A stretch of DNA of 64,000 bases from Hymenopus coronatus (GCA_030762935.1 CM060888.1:115083468-115147467); one strand, 5' to 3'. Shown: positions 23,431-34,731, counted from the first letter of the stretch. Program-made: numbers and translations. The notes: generated by a model from the letters alone, not told the origin.

Positions 23431-23647
23431 TCAATGTACGATACGGACCCAAAAATCTAGATGCCAAATTTGCTGAAAATTCTTTTCCGCACTACTCAAT
23501 GGGTGAGAACGTAAATAAACAATATCGCCCACTACAAATTCCGAAGGCAGACGGTTGTTATTATAGCGTTTAGCTCTCTGGATATGATCTGCCCGCAATC
23601 TAGTTAAGCTACTGTCCCATAACTGGCATAATTGCCCCAGCGTGACA
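23431..23647 (-). pseudogene. Gypsy integrase, C-terminal fragment
   Basis: The minus-strand frame reads LWDSSLTRLRADHIQRAKRY, then RLPSEFVVGDIVYLRSHPLS and SAEKNFQQIW. The QRAKRYN...FxVGDxVYLRxHPLSSA pattern is the integrase C-terminal region of Ty3/Gypsy polyproteins, just before the chromodomain or stop. The catalytic core is gone. The Met seen in the frame comes from the host flank, not the element. Confidence 0.85.
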
Positions 23648-23946
23648 AGCATTTGACCATCGCTTTAGCATAATGTGTTCCCTTAGTCCCCTTCTATTTA
23701 TAAGGAATTAAGTACTAAAAATTATGCTAATCTCGATTACAGTGGAATAGAAAAAAGAATAATATTTATAAGATATTTGTTTGTAGAATAGCTAGAGAGT
23801 TTGTGAATGCAATACTCAAATATTTCGTATTGCCCTCATCTTTTTAAGACTTAAATCTCCAAGGATTTTCAAGCCAACCCCTTGGACCAGTGGCCAAGAA
23901 GTTGATTGTTCATGCATTAATAATCTGGACTTATGGACTCTTTTTT

Positions 23947-24612
23947 ACGTTCTCTAGTGTTTAGAGAAGGTATTGTAATGCACCCAAATATTCGATACCG
24001 GATTTCACTTGGTATTTAAGTTTGGTATCTTCCAAGGACACGAAGATTTTCGAAAATTTTCGAAAATTTTGATTTTCTCAAAAATGGCTCTAAAGATTTT
24101 GATTAAAATCTCTTATATTTAAGATATTTACATGACAAATAAAATATATATCTTGAATTTTCTGGGAATAGCCTCTGAAGACATGTTTACTCCGGGTGAA
24201 TTTTGCGATTTTTTTTATAACTGGTAAACCGTAAGAGATAGACACAAATTTATTGTACAAAAAATGTAGATCATGATAAAACGCACACAATTTATGTCAG
24301 ATACATTTTTTTCGTGGAGTTGGCCGTTTTAGAAATATTCCTTGTTATTGATTTCAGCTTTAAAATACTCTTCTCATACGGGAACCTGTCAACTCATGGT
24401 TCCGCAAGAAGCAGATTTCAATCCCATAGCAACCACATTTTAAAACATCTGTTTGTCGGTTTAGTCTAGTGTATTCTCTTATTTCCTTTCTTCTAATAAA
24501 GGAACTAAGTAATAAGATCGTTTCTGCAAAATTGAATAGATAGAAGAATAAGCTTACTAACAATAATTTGATACAGAGATGTAGAGAAAATCATGTGAAT
24601 GGAGCACATCAG
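23947..24612 (+). repeat. family H repeat, copy H12, internally deleted
   Basis: Both ends are present (TTTTTTACGTTCTCTAG and AAAATCATGTGAATGGAGCA). About 200 bp are lost after the GATACCGGATTTCAC block, including the microsatellite slot; part of the palindrome is lost too. Confidence 0.88.
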
Positions 24613-25220
24613 GTTTTTTTAATTTGAAGAAGTTGTTTGATTATACAAAATCCATAGTGAATGTGCCCTATGACACAACTTAAGATTAAGAATAAGCGTA
24701 ACCTGACTGTTCGCACTCATAAGCAAAAAGGAAACCTGACCTGTCTCATCCTTAGTTTGGGACATAACTTCATAGCTGTAATAATACTTGCGCCCCTGAC
24801 AAGAACTCCACTCGCCCACAAGCAACGCTAACGATTATAGTGGAATGTAATTTTTCCCCAAGAATCATTATGTTCAATAAGAATGCTACAAAACTTGGCC
24901 GACAGGCGCACTGTCTGTCTCCCGGTCACGCACTGTACACATGGAAGGCAATCATACAGCCCATCATCCAGTCACACATGCGTGGAGTCAAATAAAATCT
25001 TAAATCACATTACAATTATCAGAATAAACACAAAACATAGATACCTTATCACAGGAGATGTTAGAAATGCGGTCCATCTGTATCAATACATTGTGGCATC
25101 TTCTGAGGAAAATTTCATTCACATACATTAGCCCAGCTTCCGAAATATAGTTAACTTGTGCCCTGATACTATTTTGTTTTAATTCTCCTAATGTGTGGGC
25201 ATTAGTTTTTTATGCTTTAT
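24613..25220. other. unassigned DNA
   Basis: Nothing recognised between H12 and H13. Confidence 0.5.
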
Positions 25221-25221
25221 T

Positions 25222-26070
25222 ACTTTCTCTGTGCGTACTATGTACATACTGTATTACTTTCTCTATACGTACTATGTGCATACTGTATAGGGGAAGTATT
25301 GTAAGGCACCCAAAAATTCGATACGGAGATTTCACCGGAAATACACGTTTTGAGACCCCCTGAATCCAAGAAAAGCATTTTTAGTAAAATGACCGTGCAG
25401 AGCTCAAAAACGAAAACACCGTTGAATATCAAATTTGGTATTCAAGTTTGCTATCTTCCAAGGATGCGACACGAAGATTTCAATTCCCACCCCGCAACTA
25501 CTCTTTACATGGAACTTTTTTCGAAATTTTTTATTTTCTTAAAAATGGCTCTAACGATTTTGATTAAAATATCGTATATTAAAGATATTTACCTGACAAA
25601 TAAGGTGTATATCTTGAATTTTCTGGGAACAGTCTCTGAAGATTACTTTATTCTGGATGAATTTTGCATAACTACTAAACCGTAAGAGATGGACAAAAAC
25701 TTAACACACACAAATGTAGAGCACGTTAAAACACACAGTTTGTTATATACATTTTTTTTCGTGGAGTTGATCGTTTTTTTTTTTTAGATATTCCTTGTTC
25801 AGCTTAGAAAAACTTACACTTTCCTCATACAGAATATGTCAACTACTGTCCATACAAACAAAGGAACTTCAGTCACATAGCAACCAGCTTTTGACTATCA
25901 CTTTAACCTATGGTACTCCGTTATTTCGTTTCTACTTACAAGGAATCAAGTAATAAGACTATTTCCGCTAATTTTTTCTCGATTAGCATGAAGTAAATAG
26001 AAGCATAAGCTTTTTAACAATAATTTGTTACTGAGATGTAGAGAAAGTCATGTGAATGGAACACATCAGA
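25222..26070 (+). repeat. family H repeat, copy H13, with duplicated terminal palindrome
   Basis: Ends ACTTTCTCTGTGCG and AGTCATGTGAATGGAACACA, then CAGATTTTTTTTT. The first 34 bp (25221-25254) are repeated in tandem at 25255-25288 with a few differences. The microsatellite slot is reduced to GACCGTGCAGAGC. Confidence 0.92.
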
Positions 26071-26084
26071 TTTTTTTTTCAAGT

Positions 26085-26570
26085 TTCTCCATGAACAAAA
26101 ATCGTATGCCGTAAGATGAGGGGACCGAGCAGGTCACAAAACCTTACTGATTCTACCCTAAAAAATGTCCGCAATAAACTGTAATTATTTATTGGCTGAA
26201 TGCGCGGTGGCAGAATCCTGCTGGAAATATCCAGACCAACATTCAATGTCCGCCAGCTATTCCAAACATGTTGCTAGTTTACTATTTCTTGATCTTTCTG
26301 AATTTATGGTACACTCGCAAAAATAGGCCGTATTGTTCTGTATCCGTTTATTGCGTATCATACGCCGACTTATAGATCATGCAAGAGAGTTTCATGAACG
26401 AAATTGGGTTTGTCTGTAGCATAAAAACGGCGTGTTGTGATGACACACGATCATGCAAATAAATCCATGTTTCGTCACTGAAAAGTATTAATCGTGCATC
26501 GATTGTTCCATCATTAATATTCCTCAATATCCCGTTACAGAAATTTACCCGACTCTAGTGATCACGGACA
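26085..26570 (-). pseudogene. mariner-group transposase fragment
   Basis: Minus strand from about 26570: DGTIDARLILFSDETWIYLH, a decayed QTNPISF / LHDIK-like stretch, FQQDSATAHSAN-like sequence in a shifted frame (about 26200-26240), and RSPHLTAYDF (about 26110-26140). This D...D...D order, with FSDEAW, QQDGATAHTA and PRSPDLTPCDF as the usual blocks, is that of the IS630/Tc1/mariner transposases common in insects. Multiple stops and frameshifts. The same superfamily occurs at 47.4 and 62.7 kb. It lies directly between H13 and H14. Confidence 0.8.
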
Positions 26571-26700
26571 ACAGTAACTTTGTATCGTTTGAGTTGTTGC
26601 TTTCCATGCTGAAGCTTTCGAAATGTAAGACTCTTGTGTACTGTATACTGTATTTTGAAAGCACTTCAAGCAAAATTAAACATTCTAAACACCACTGCCT

Positions 26701-27329
26701 TAAAATTTCCACCAATAATCCTGAATATCTCAAAAAAGGTTACCTCTGCAAAACATTATATGTGACATTAGTTGTGTGTTATAAGGAGATATAATGTTTT
26801 GCGTAGTAAGTTTTTTTTTGTCTATCTCTTATGGTTTACCACAAAAGTCATCCAGAATATGAGGTCTTCAGAGGTTATTCCCAGAAAGTTCAAGATAAAC
26901 ATTTCACTCGTCATAACAATATCTTAAACATACAGTATTTTAATCAAAATCGTTAGAACCATTTTGGAGGGAAAAAATCGAAATTTGTTCCTTGTAAAGG
27001 GTAGTTGTGGGTGTTTTTTTTTTTTTTTTAAATCTTCTTGCCGCATTTTTGGAAGATACGCAACTTGAATACCAAGTTTGGTATTTAATCGACTTTTCGT
27101 TTCTGAGCTATGCTGCCCACAGACACACACACACAAACACACACACACACACACTAACAGACAGACGGACAGACTGACTGCCATGCACACACACGGACAT
27201 TTTGCTAAAAAAAAGTTTTTTTTTTGGGACTCCTCAAAACATATTTTCGGTGAAATCTCGGTATTAAATTTTTGGCTGCAATACAATATCTTTTCTATAC
27301 ACTATGTACATAGTGCATGAAGAGAAAGT
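26701..27329 (-). repeat. family H repeat, copy H14, half-length
   Basis: Begins inside the element (CCAATAATCCTGAATATCTC) and runs to an intact palindromic end (CTATACACTATGTACATA, then GAAGAGAAAGT). The microsatellite slot holds a long CA tract with CAGACGGACAGACTGACTG (about 27120-27200). Confidence 0.88.
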
Positions 27330-27334
27330 AAAAA

Positions 27335-28253
27335 TCTGATCTATTCCGTTCCATTCACGTGACCTTTTCTGCACGAACAGCTTTCCTTACAAAGTATTGT
27401 TGTTTTATCTACGACATGCTAATCAAGATAAACATTAAAGGAAACTGTCTTCTTACTTGCTCCCTTGTAAGCAGAAGGGACATAAGGGATTACGCTAGGA
27501 TAATGCGTTAGTCAAATCTGTTAAAAACTGGTCCTACGTGAAACATTTGAAGTTCGATTTGCTTTACATGGCCTGCAGTAAAACAAGAGAGATGAAACGA
27601 AACATATCTTCCCGTTTGAGAAAACTTTAAGTAGTTTAAAATTGAAACTAATTGCAAAGAATATCTCGGAAACGGTCGACTCTAATGAAAAAAATGTAGG
27701 TATGAATGTATTATATGTGATATAAATTATGTGTTTTAACAATATTTAATTTTTTTGTGTAGTACGAGTAATTTCTTGTCTATCTCTTACGTTTTAACCG
27801 TTATGCAATATTGGGTAAAACTCATCCAGAATTAAGTGATCTTCAGAGGCTATTCCCACAAAATTCATAATGAACATTTTATTTGTGATGTAAATGTTTT
27901 TAATATAGGCATTTTAATCAAAATCATTAGAGACATTTTTGAGAAAAACAAAAATTTTCAAAAAAAAATCTCATAAATAGGGTAGTTTGTAGTGAAGAAA
28001 TTTTCTTGAAAAACGTCGTGTCGCATCCTTGAAAGACAATTAATATAAATACAAAGTTTGGTATTTATCGGTGTTTTCGTTTTTCAGTTATGCTGTTCAC
28101 AGACACACACAGGCCTTTTTTTTGTTTTGAAAATGACGGCTTTGGATTCAGAGGGTCACAAAACATATTTCCAGTGAAATCTCGGTATAGAGTTTTTGAG
28201 CGCAATACAATACCTTCTCTATACACTATGTACATAGTACTTGTAGAGAAAGT
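27335..28253 (-). repeat. family H repeat, copy H15, complete
   Basis: Starts TCTGATCTATTCCG only five A after the end of H14 and in the same orientation, so H14-H15 form a head-to-tail pair. Second subfamily (CTGCACGAACAGC and the GAGATGAAACGAAAC insertion). Intact palindromic end ACACTATGTACATAGTAC. Confidence 0.9.
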
Positions 28254-28832
28254 AAAAATAGAAATGCTTTTACTGTAGAAGCTTGTACCATAAGCTTACA
28301 TGTTAATGCTGCTTATTAGTGCATTTTCCGTGACACATTTGTAACGAACCTTTAAAACTTAGTCACAACATCTGCTCCCTTACCTCATGAATAGTAATCA
28401 GAAACACTCCACAGCTTATAGTTAGCTAAACGGAAGGTATACTTTTTGTCTAATATTTTCTTTTGTAGAAATTTTCAGCCCTCACACATTAGCAGGCCAT
28501 TATATTGCCGGCAATCTCTACTTTGTCTGCTGTTATTCGTGTAATGGTTTACAGTCCGTGAAGTGCATCATGGGTAGTAATTACAATAAAACCCTATGCC
28601 AAATGCTTGAGGTGTACATCTATCGGGAGTTCAAAAAGTGGTGGCGATATTTAAGAGTTGAAAAATGCGAGATAAATTTAGAAAGAACTGAGTATTGAAG
28701 AGAAAATTAATAATATTTTGTCTTGGCAGTGCTTTATTTTTGAGATTAGGTAATAAAAGAGGGCGATTTTAGCATGATATGTAGAATTTGATGAGGAATC
28801 ACATTGGGGAGAAAAATAATAAGCAAATCTGC
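28254..28832. other. unassigned DNA
   Basis: No gene or repeat recognised. Confidence 0.5.
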
Positions 28833-28933
28833 CATTCTCTACATGAATGAATGAACAAGTGTATTTATTGACATAGCAATATCATACATAGAATTTCAAC
28901 AATCCCACGGGTCCACAGACCGTACGTGCTTTT

Positions 28934-29089
28934 GTAATACACATTACAAACAATATTAAAACAACAATAACAAAGAATTAAAAGAGTAAACACGAAAATA
29001 AAAAGACAAAGGTAATACACAGTCAGAAGCAATATTAAAACAACAATAAAGAATTAAGAGTGAACCCGAAAATAAGAATAAAAAGATAT
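28934..29089 (-). repeat. 78-bp tandem pair in the LINE X 3' untranslated region
   Basis: Units 28934-29011 and 29012-29089 share GTAATACACA, CAATATTAAAACAACAATAA, AGAATTAA and CGAAAATAA in the same order. Copy 2 stops before this region, so whether the pair is typical of the family cannot be told here. Confidence 0.8.
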
Positions 29090-29233
29090 TCAAATATAGC
29101 AATTTAAATTTACAGCACAGAGTACACCTTCATAAATACACCTTCTTATAATAGATAATTACACTTAAAAGAAATATATACACATAATATATACACCATA
29201 TATAAAGCCATAGCACAACAGTGATCTAAGTAT

Positions 29234-29234
<1 letters not shown>

Positions 29235-29280
<46 letters not shown>

Positions 29281-29300
29281 GGGTGTGTGTCTGTGTGTGT
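29235..29300. repeat. CA / TA / TG microsatellite
   Basis: (CA)n about 29235-29266, then (TA)n to 29280, then a TG-rich stretch. It lies in the 3' untranslated region of LINE X copy 1, where copy 2 has ACATATATATTATG. Confidence 0.95.
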
Positions 29301-29549
29301 GTAGAACATTGTAGTCACTTTTGTTTAGTTGATCTTATTCCTCCCTTTTTTCTCTATTGGCAGCCTCCTCAGATCTCGGCTATCTTGCCTTAAGCATAAA
29401 TTTACCTAGCCCTCCATGATTTCCGTGCCTGCCAGTAGCGTCCAACATGCTTCTAGCCCTACATTCGCAGTGGTAAAGAATCGCGTCAAATATTGTTCCC
29501 GTCATTCCTCCGTACCCCTACATCTTGTCAAGATGTGAGTCCACATCAA

Positions 29550-30536
29550 TCGAAATGCATTATGGTACAAGCTAGGCAGAAAGGGGTTATCAAGTAAAAT
29601 GATTAGAGCATTGCAGGCAATATATCAAAATGTCGAATTCTGTGTAAAATACGACAGAAACAGAGTGTCGGAGAGCTGCCTAAGCTATAGGTGAGTGAGG
29701 CAGGGTTGTATTTTATCTCCCTTGCTATTTAATCTCTTTGTGGATGATATTACTGATACAATGATAACAGAGAATATCCAAGCACCAGGAGTAGCGGATT
29801 TGCAGATCCCAGCACTTTTATACGCAGACGATTTAGTATTGTGCTCTACGGCAGTAAACGGATTGCAACGAGGACTGGACAAACTTAAGAATTATTGCGA
29901 TGAGTGGCTACTTACAGTTAATGTGAATAAGACTAAGGCAATGACTTTCAAAAAAGGTTCTGTTTATAGCAGGGAGGAGACTTGGACATGTGCAGAACAG
30001 GTACTGGAAAATTGTACTTGGGACTCACATTTACAATGAACGGAAAATGGACAAAACACATTGACATCACGAAACACAAGGCAAGGGTGCAGAATACCGA
30101 ATATATCCATAACCTTAATGGAAACTGTATAAGTAGCGACAGTTAGATCCACGATGACATACGGAGGAGAAATATAGGGGTGGGAACAAACAGGGAATCT
30201 GGACCAAGTGAGGAATCAATTTTTCAAAGAAATTCTGGCTATAGGGAGGGGTACGGCAAACTGCGGAATAATGAGGGAATTCGGGGCACATAGTGAAACG
30301 ATAGAGCGCAAAATCAGAGCAGTTAAATATTGGATGAGAATCGTTCACAGAAACCAATCTCTAATTAGGGCAGTCTGTTACCGTGAACAGTGCGAATGGA
30401 AGGTAATTCGACGTGGGTATCAAAATTAAAGAAAGGGTTGGAAACCATTGGGATGGGATACATTTGGATGGCGGGGCAGGCAAACAGGCGGAATATTTGG
30501 AGAAAAATTAAGAACCGCCTCTGTGCTATTGACAGA
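29550..30536 (+). pseudogene. LINE X reverse transcriptase (copy 1)
   Basis: Reads LWYKLGRKGLSSKMIRALQA, then RQGCILSPLLFNLFVDDI, LLYADDLVLCS (catalytic YADD, 29821-29832) and LKNYCDEWLLTVNVNKTKAM, followed by frameshifted LGLTFTMNGKWTKH and later IMREFGAHSET and IRAVKYWMRIVH. Two deletions (near 30010 and 30090) and a TAG at 30175-30177 break it. The TAG replaces a Trp codon (YGGEI-W-GWE) and is shared with copy 2. Clade not resolved by eye; the layout RT plus C-terminal zinc knuckle is seen in several LINE groups. Confidence 0.88.
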
Positions 30537-30924
30537 TACTTTCTCTACATAGTACATGGTACTATAACACATACGTATTTACACTACTATAGGTACAAAG
30601 TAAGTAAACAAGGTGTTACGTTCCATCCAAAAATTCGATCCCGAGATTTCATCGGAGATACATGTTTTAGGTGTTCGTTCCTCATACGGGAATTTTTAAA
30701 CTCCTGGCCATGTAAATAAACGGAGTTTATTGCTTGTAAAAGATTTGACTATCGCTTTAGCCTAGTGCATTCCCTTATTTCCTTCCTACTTACAAGGAAA
30801 CAAGTAACAAGATCATTTCTGCTAATGTTTATTTCGATTAGCATGAAGTTGATAGGAAAAAAAACAAAACTTTTTAATAATAGTTTGTTATAGAGACGTA
30901 GAGAAAGTCATGTGAATGGAACAC

Positions 30925-31611
30925 GAAAGAATTGTATAAATGTAGCATTTACAGTATTTTACAGAAGTCACTGAAAATTTTTTGTTAGAAACTGGAGCTA
31001 AAAGGATACTATAATATGACCACAGCAGAAGACATAGAATTCAGTCATTAAAGTAGCCGATATTGGCAGACAAGGCAAGGAATAATATAATTTAGCTAAA
31101 ATTACACCAGCTAATCCTCCTGCTGTATAATTGGTTTCATTAAATTTTCATGTGCATTTAATGGAAAAACTAACATTTGCAGAACTATTAATTTTAACTT
31201 TAACTACAATTCAATGATAATAAAACATTTTATAGTATCTACGAATAATGAAACACATCAAAAATGTATAATCTCGCTGAAACAAATGATTCCTTTCTTT
31301 AAATTTTTGTGAACTTTTCATAAATGTCATAAAAAACAGCAGAACTGCAGCAGTTTTAATGAATATATACGCATTCCAGGTAATGAATTGATTTTGTGGG
31401 ACGGTTAGTACAAGTAACACGAAACAAGGTCCTTCCTCCCAAAAATCAACTTTAGCCAAAAACTCCGATTTTAAGATATTTTAAAGCATTCGTTTACTTT
31501 GGTATCTTTACCTACTAGTTTCCATTTCACAACGTTGAAAACGTAATATTGAATTGAGGGATAGTTAAGATAGTGTGTTAACAATAATTTTTTATATAAC
31601 ACCGCAAACTA

Positions 31612-31655
<44 letters not shown>

Positions 31656-31747
31656 ATAATGCATGATGATAAGATTTTAATGTAAAAATCATGACATGTG
31701 AGAACGAATCGTACTGGTGCTAATTTTGTTACTATCTAATAAATATT
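30925..31747. other. unassigned DNA with a TAC microsatellite
   Basis: No gene recognised. (TAC)n runs from about 31611 to 31654. Confidence 0.6.
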
Positions 31748-31877
31748 ACTTTTTGCTTCCTATAATTTAGATAGAGGATGCACTGCATTCCACTCAGATT
31801 TCACCGGAAACACACGTTTTGAGATTACCTAAACCCCAAAAAGAAGTATGTTTAGAAAACAGGTCTGTATATGCGTG

Positions 31878-31937
<60 letters not shown>

Positions 31938-32676
31938 AGGGAGAAAGAGGAAGAGGAGGAGAGCAGCACTAACTATGACGAAAAGTCAGATGAATATCAA
32001 ACTTGATATTTAAGTTCAGCATCTGCAAAGGATTCAACAAGAATAATTTAAAGAAAATCCCTCGCTTCAAACTACGCTTTACGCGGAAAATTGTTTAAAA
32101 ACGTTAATTTTCTCAGTAATGGCTCTACCGATTTTGATTAAAATGCGACATGGTGAAGACATTTTTATGACAACATGTATATCCTGAATTTTTGGAATAG
32201 CTTGTGACGATCTCATCACTCTGGATGGCTCTTGCGTAAGTGGTAAAGCGTAAGAGACAGACAAAAACTTAATACACAAAAAATCTAGATCTCATTAAAA
32301 CACACAATTTCTGTCAAATGCATTTTTTTTGTAAAACTTACCGCTTCCAAGATATTCCTTATTATTGGTTTCAGTTTTAAACTACTTAGACTTTTCTCAA
32401 ACTGGAAGTCCTCATCAGTTTCATGTCTCTTTTGTTTTACTCCTGGTACGTAAAGAGAACGGAATTTCAAGTGTTTCACATAGCAATCTGCTTTTAAAAG
32501 ATTTAAACATTGCTTTTATCTAGTGTATAATCTTATTTTCTCTAGTTAAAAGACAGTAAGTAATAAGACGATTTCTGCTTTTATTTATCTCGATTAGCAG
32601 GATGTAGAAAAAAAAATCTTTTGTAAGAATAGTATGCAGAGCAGGTAGAGAAAGTCATGTGAATGGAACGCATAAG
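31748..32676 (+). repeat. family H repeat, copy H17
   Basis: The palindromic end is degraded (TTTAGATAGAGGATGC); the body is complete to GTAGAGAAAGTCATGTGAAT. Second subfamily (AAGTCCTCATCAGTTTCATG and GCAGAGCAGGTAGAG). The microsatellite slot holds (GA)n at 31880-31933 instead of CA/TG. Confidence 0.9.
31880..31933 (+). repeat. (GA)n microsatellite in H17
   Basis: Pure GA dinucleotide repeat, about 54 bp, in the variable slot of family H. Confidence 0.97.
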
Positions 32677-33632
32677 TTTCTTTTTATAATATTCATAAGT
32701 GTATTTAACATTTTCCTATGACATTATCTGCTGAAACATATTCTAAAATTTATTATTCCTCCTTTCTTTCGCAGGCACTTTATACCACCACTTATGATAT
32801 AAATATTTTAATGTTGTTTTCGAAGTTGTATGTAAGGTATATAATAGGTCAAAACATTTATAATGGTATTTCTCGTCAGATTTTATCTCTAGTCGGAGCC
32901 TATATAGGTTCAAAGTCGTTAGATAATTATCAATTTGACAAAGAGCGCTAGAACCGTGACCCCCAACCGCCTACATTTGTAACCAATGTTCAAAGGCTGT
33001 CATTGATATTTCCAATTTACACTTTGCAAGTACATATCGCCCTTTACTATGCAGCAGGATTGCATCACCCACAGTGCTGGAGGTTGGTAAGATTGGTATG
33101 AACTCTACATGTGTTGCATCTCCAGAAAATAACATTTATTGATAACATCGAAGCATATATTTAACTAGCTGAAACACCCGGCCTTACCCGCGTTTTGACG
33201 ATTTATCCTTTCCACATTTAGTCTTAGGTTGCTTGTCCAATAGCCGTGCGTTTCTTCGGACGTATTTATAAATTGTTAAACAATATACTCAAAACAGTTA
33301 ATAAAATTCAGGAAACTTTAAGCAATATGCAAAAGCACGGTTGATCAACCGTAAATATCAGTTTATAATGATAGTTTCTTATAAATGCAGCTATGACACG
33401 CGTTGTCAGATTTGGGGTGACTCGTCGCTACTTACAGAGAAAATGTCAGTTGGGAAGAAGTGTAGCTTACGTAAGTTTAGTATATCCTTGTTTATTCTCA
33501 GTAACCAACATATATAACATTACTAAGAAGACAAAAGAAAGTAAAAAGAAAACAAAAGAAAAGAAAAAACAACAAAATAAACACATAAAAGAGAACAGAA
33601 AGAAGTGTTTTTCCTTTTCTTATTTTTTTTTA
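32677..33632. other. unassigned AT-rich DNA
   Basis: No gene recognised. The phrase TAGCTGAAACACCCGG at about 33168-33183 resembles the start of a widespread dispersed repeat in animal genomes, but I cannot assign it. Confidence 0.4.
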
Positions 33633-33633
33633 T

Positions 33634-33835
33634 AGTGTTTAACGCTCGCCGCAAGTGGTGATACTGGTGATACATGAATGAAGATGGAACACCGGTGGAA
33701 TGTGATGCCGGGGGAAACCGGAGAACCCGGACAGCCCCTGCGCAGCTTTGTCCACCACAAATCTCATATGCAGTCGCTTGGGCTCAAACCCAGACCGTCT
33801 AGGTGAGATAAACCACTCGCCCACGGCGCGGGCAA
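33634..33835 (-). mobile_element. SINE family 5 (tRNA-derived)
   Basis: Minus strand: GCCCGCGCCGTGGGCGAGTG head, B-box region GGTTTGAGCCCAAGCGAC, then GAGATTTGTGGTGGACAAAG, CCGGTTTCCCCCGGCATCAC and the end GCGAGCGTTAAACACTATAA followed by A-rich sequence. Same family as the copies at 41.9 and 46.4 kb. Confidence 0.85.
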
Positions 33836-34731
33836 ATGGTACTTCGTCCGCCTTGCTGCTATTGTTATTTTCCACGCCCATTTTATCGTTTTTATATATG
33901 TCATCAGAATTGTTTTTTCTGCTTATAAAACATCACAAACATTTCATGGAGAATGAAATCCGCTGGCTATAAAAATTGAGAAACTAGCATTAATATAAAT
34001 ATGTCTGAACATCGAACATACTCACAGAATATGTGGATGTTAATACAGAGTTATGTATTACTCTATGTCAGTAATGTTTGAGCGCCACAGAGCTTTTGTA
34101 ACCAATGCAATTGTACTGAATACTTTTATGTTATTTTATATCAATATATAAAAATAATAATATGAAAATAAATAAGGTAATAATGATAAAGAAGTATTTT
34201 GTCCGATTTTATGTATTTTCGTTAATACTGTTTCATATAATACAGTTCAAGATTAATCTTTGAATAATTCGATTATATCGCCTTTGCTTTTGTTTAAGCA
34301 TAATATCTGTTGTAATTGTTTGACTGTTTTATTACTTTATGATCAATTTCAGATATTAGTTTAACGAATAGTATGTAAACTCGCTTTTACTTTGTTCTTT
34401 TGTGAAGTCATGAAAGCCTAAGTAAGCAATTAGCCTTCTTATATTGGCAATGTTTCAGCTAAAACACAGTCGCTGAGAAAGGCATAGAAAGTCTTGGAGC
34501 TTTTGAATTTAATACATTAAAATAAATAATCTTGGGAAATTGGACAGAATTTCGATTTCTAAGCTAGACAGTAGTTTTTGTCTTGTGACAAAGGTCATCT
34601 GTGTCAAGTTAAATCAAAGTCGGTACAGCGGTGTAGAAGCCCATATAACATACATATATACATACACACAAACACACAGAAACATATACACACATAAATG
34701 CATGCATACATTGACTTCTGTTAATTAAGAT
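33836..34731. other. unassigned AT-rich DNA
   Basis: No gene recognised; an imperfect CA/TA-rich stretch lies at about 34655-34700. Confidence 0.5.

Larger units (their letters stand above)
21936..23647 (-). mobile_element. Ty3/Gypsy LTR-retrotransposon remnant
   Basis: A 1.7-kb insertion in copy H11. On the minus strand: the end of integrase (from 23647), about 0.85 kb of A-rich 3' sequence, a G-rich polypurine tract and one LTR. The 4-bp sequence AGCA flanks both sides (21932-21935 and 23648-23651), as expected for LTR elements. Both outer edges carry TGTCACGCT in inverted orientation. The 5' LTR and nearly all of gag-pol are missing. Because the flanking duplication is intact, I infer an internal deletion reaching from within the first bases of the 5' LTR into integrase after insertion. 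Confidence 0.8.
21228..23820 (+). repeat. family H repeat, copy H11, split by a Gypsy element
   Basis: The left part 21228-21935 has the palindromic end (ACGTTCTCTCGCACG) and the body; the right part 23648-23820 resumes at the expected place (ATTTGACCATCGCTTTAGC) and runs to a degraded hairpin end. Between them is an LTR-retrotransposon remnant flanked by AGCA. Second-subfamily marker (AGTCGCCAATGTTTC...CACTCCTGG) present. Confidence 0.88.
28845..30536 (-). mobile_element. LINE X copy 1, inverted/rearranged by twin priming
   Basis: Two pieces of one LINE in opposite orientation. The 3' piece (28845-29544, minus strand) holds the C-terminal codons and the 3' untranslated region; the adjoining piece (29545-30536, plus strand) holds the RT. 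The 5' edge of the inverted piece touches the 3' piece, and about 218 bp between them (by comparison with copy 2 at 38.7-39.0 kb) are missing. TTCTCTACAT lies on both sides (28835-28844 and 30541-30550) as the target duplication. This is the arrangement left by twin priming of LINE cDNA. The tail is TTCATTCATTCA rather than poly(A). The element sits in the first bases of family H copy H16. Confidence 0.88.
28833..30924 (+). repeat. family H repeat, copy H16, short, with LINE X in its first bases
   Basis: About 12 bp remain left of the LINE (CATTCTCTACAT) and the rest is at 30537-30924. A large internal deletion joins the ATACATGTTTTAGG block to TTCCTCATACGGG, leaving a copy of about 385 bp that keeps both ends. 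The hairpin end is altered (GGAACACGAAAG). Confidence 0.8.

Noticed and set aside
25350..25685. 111-codon frame that recurs in several family H copies
   Set aside because: Similar short frames appear in some copies but with different starts, stops and frames; there is no sign of conserved coding, so family H is treated as non-coding.
31819..32013. Open frame rich in Arg-Glu
   Set aside because: It is a translation of the (GA)n microsatellite in copy H17.
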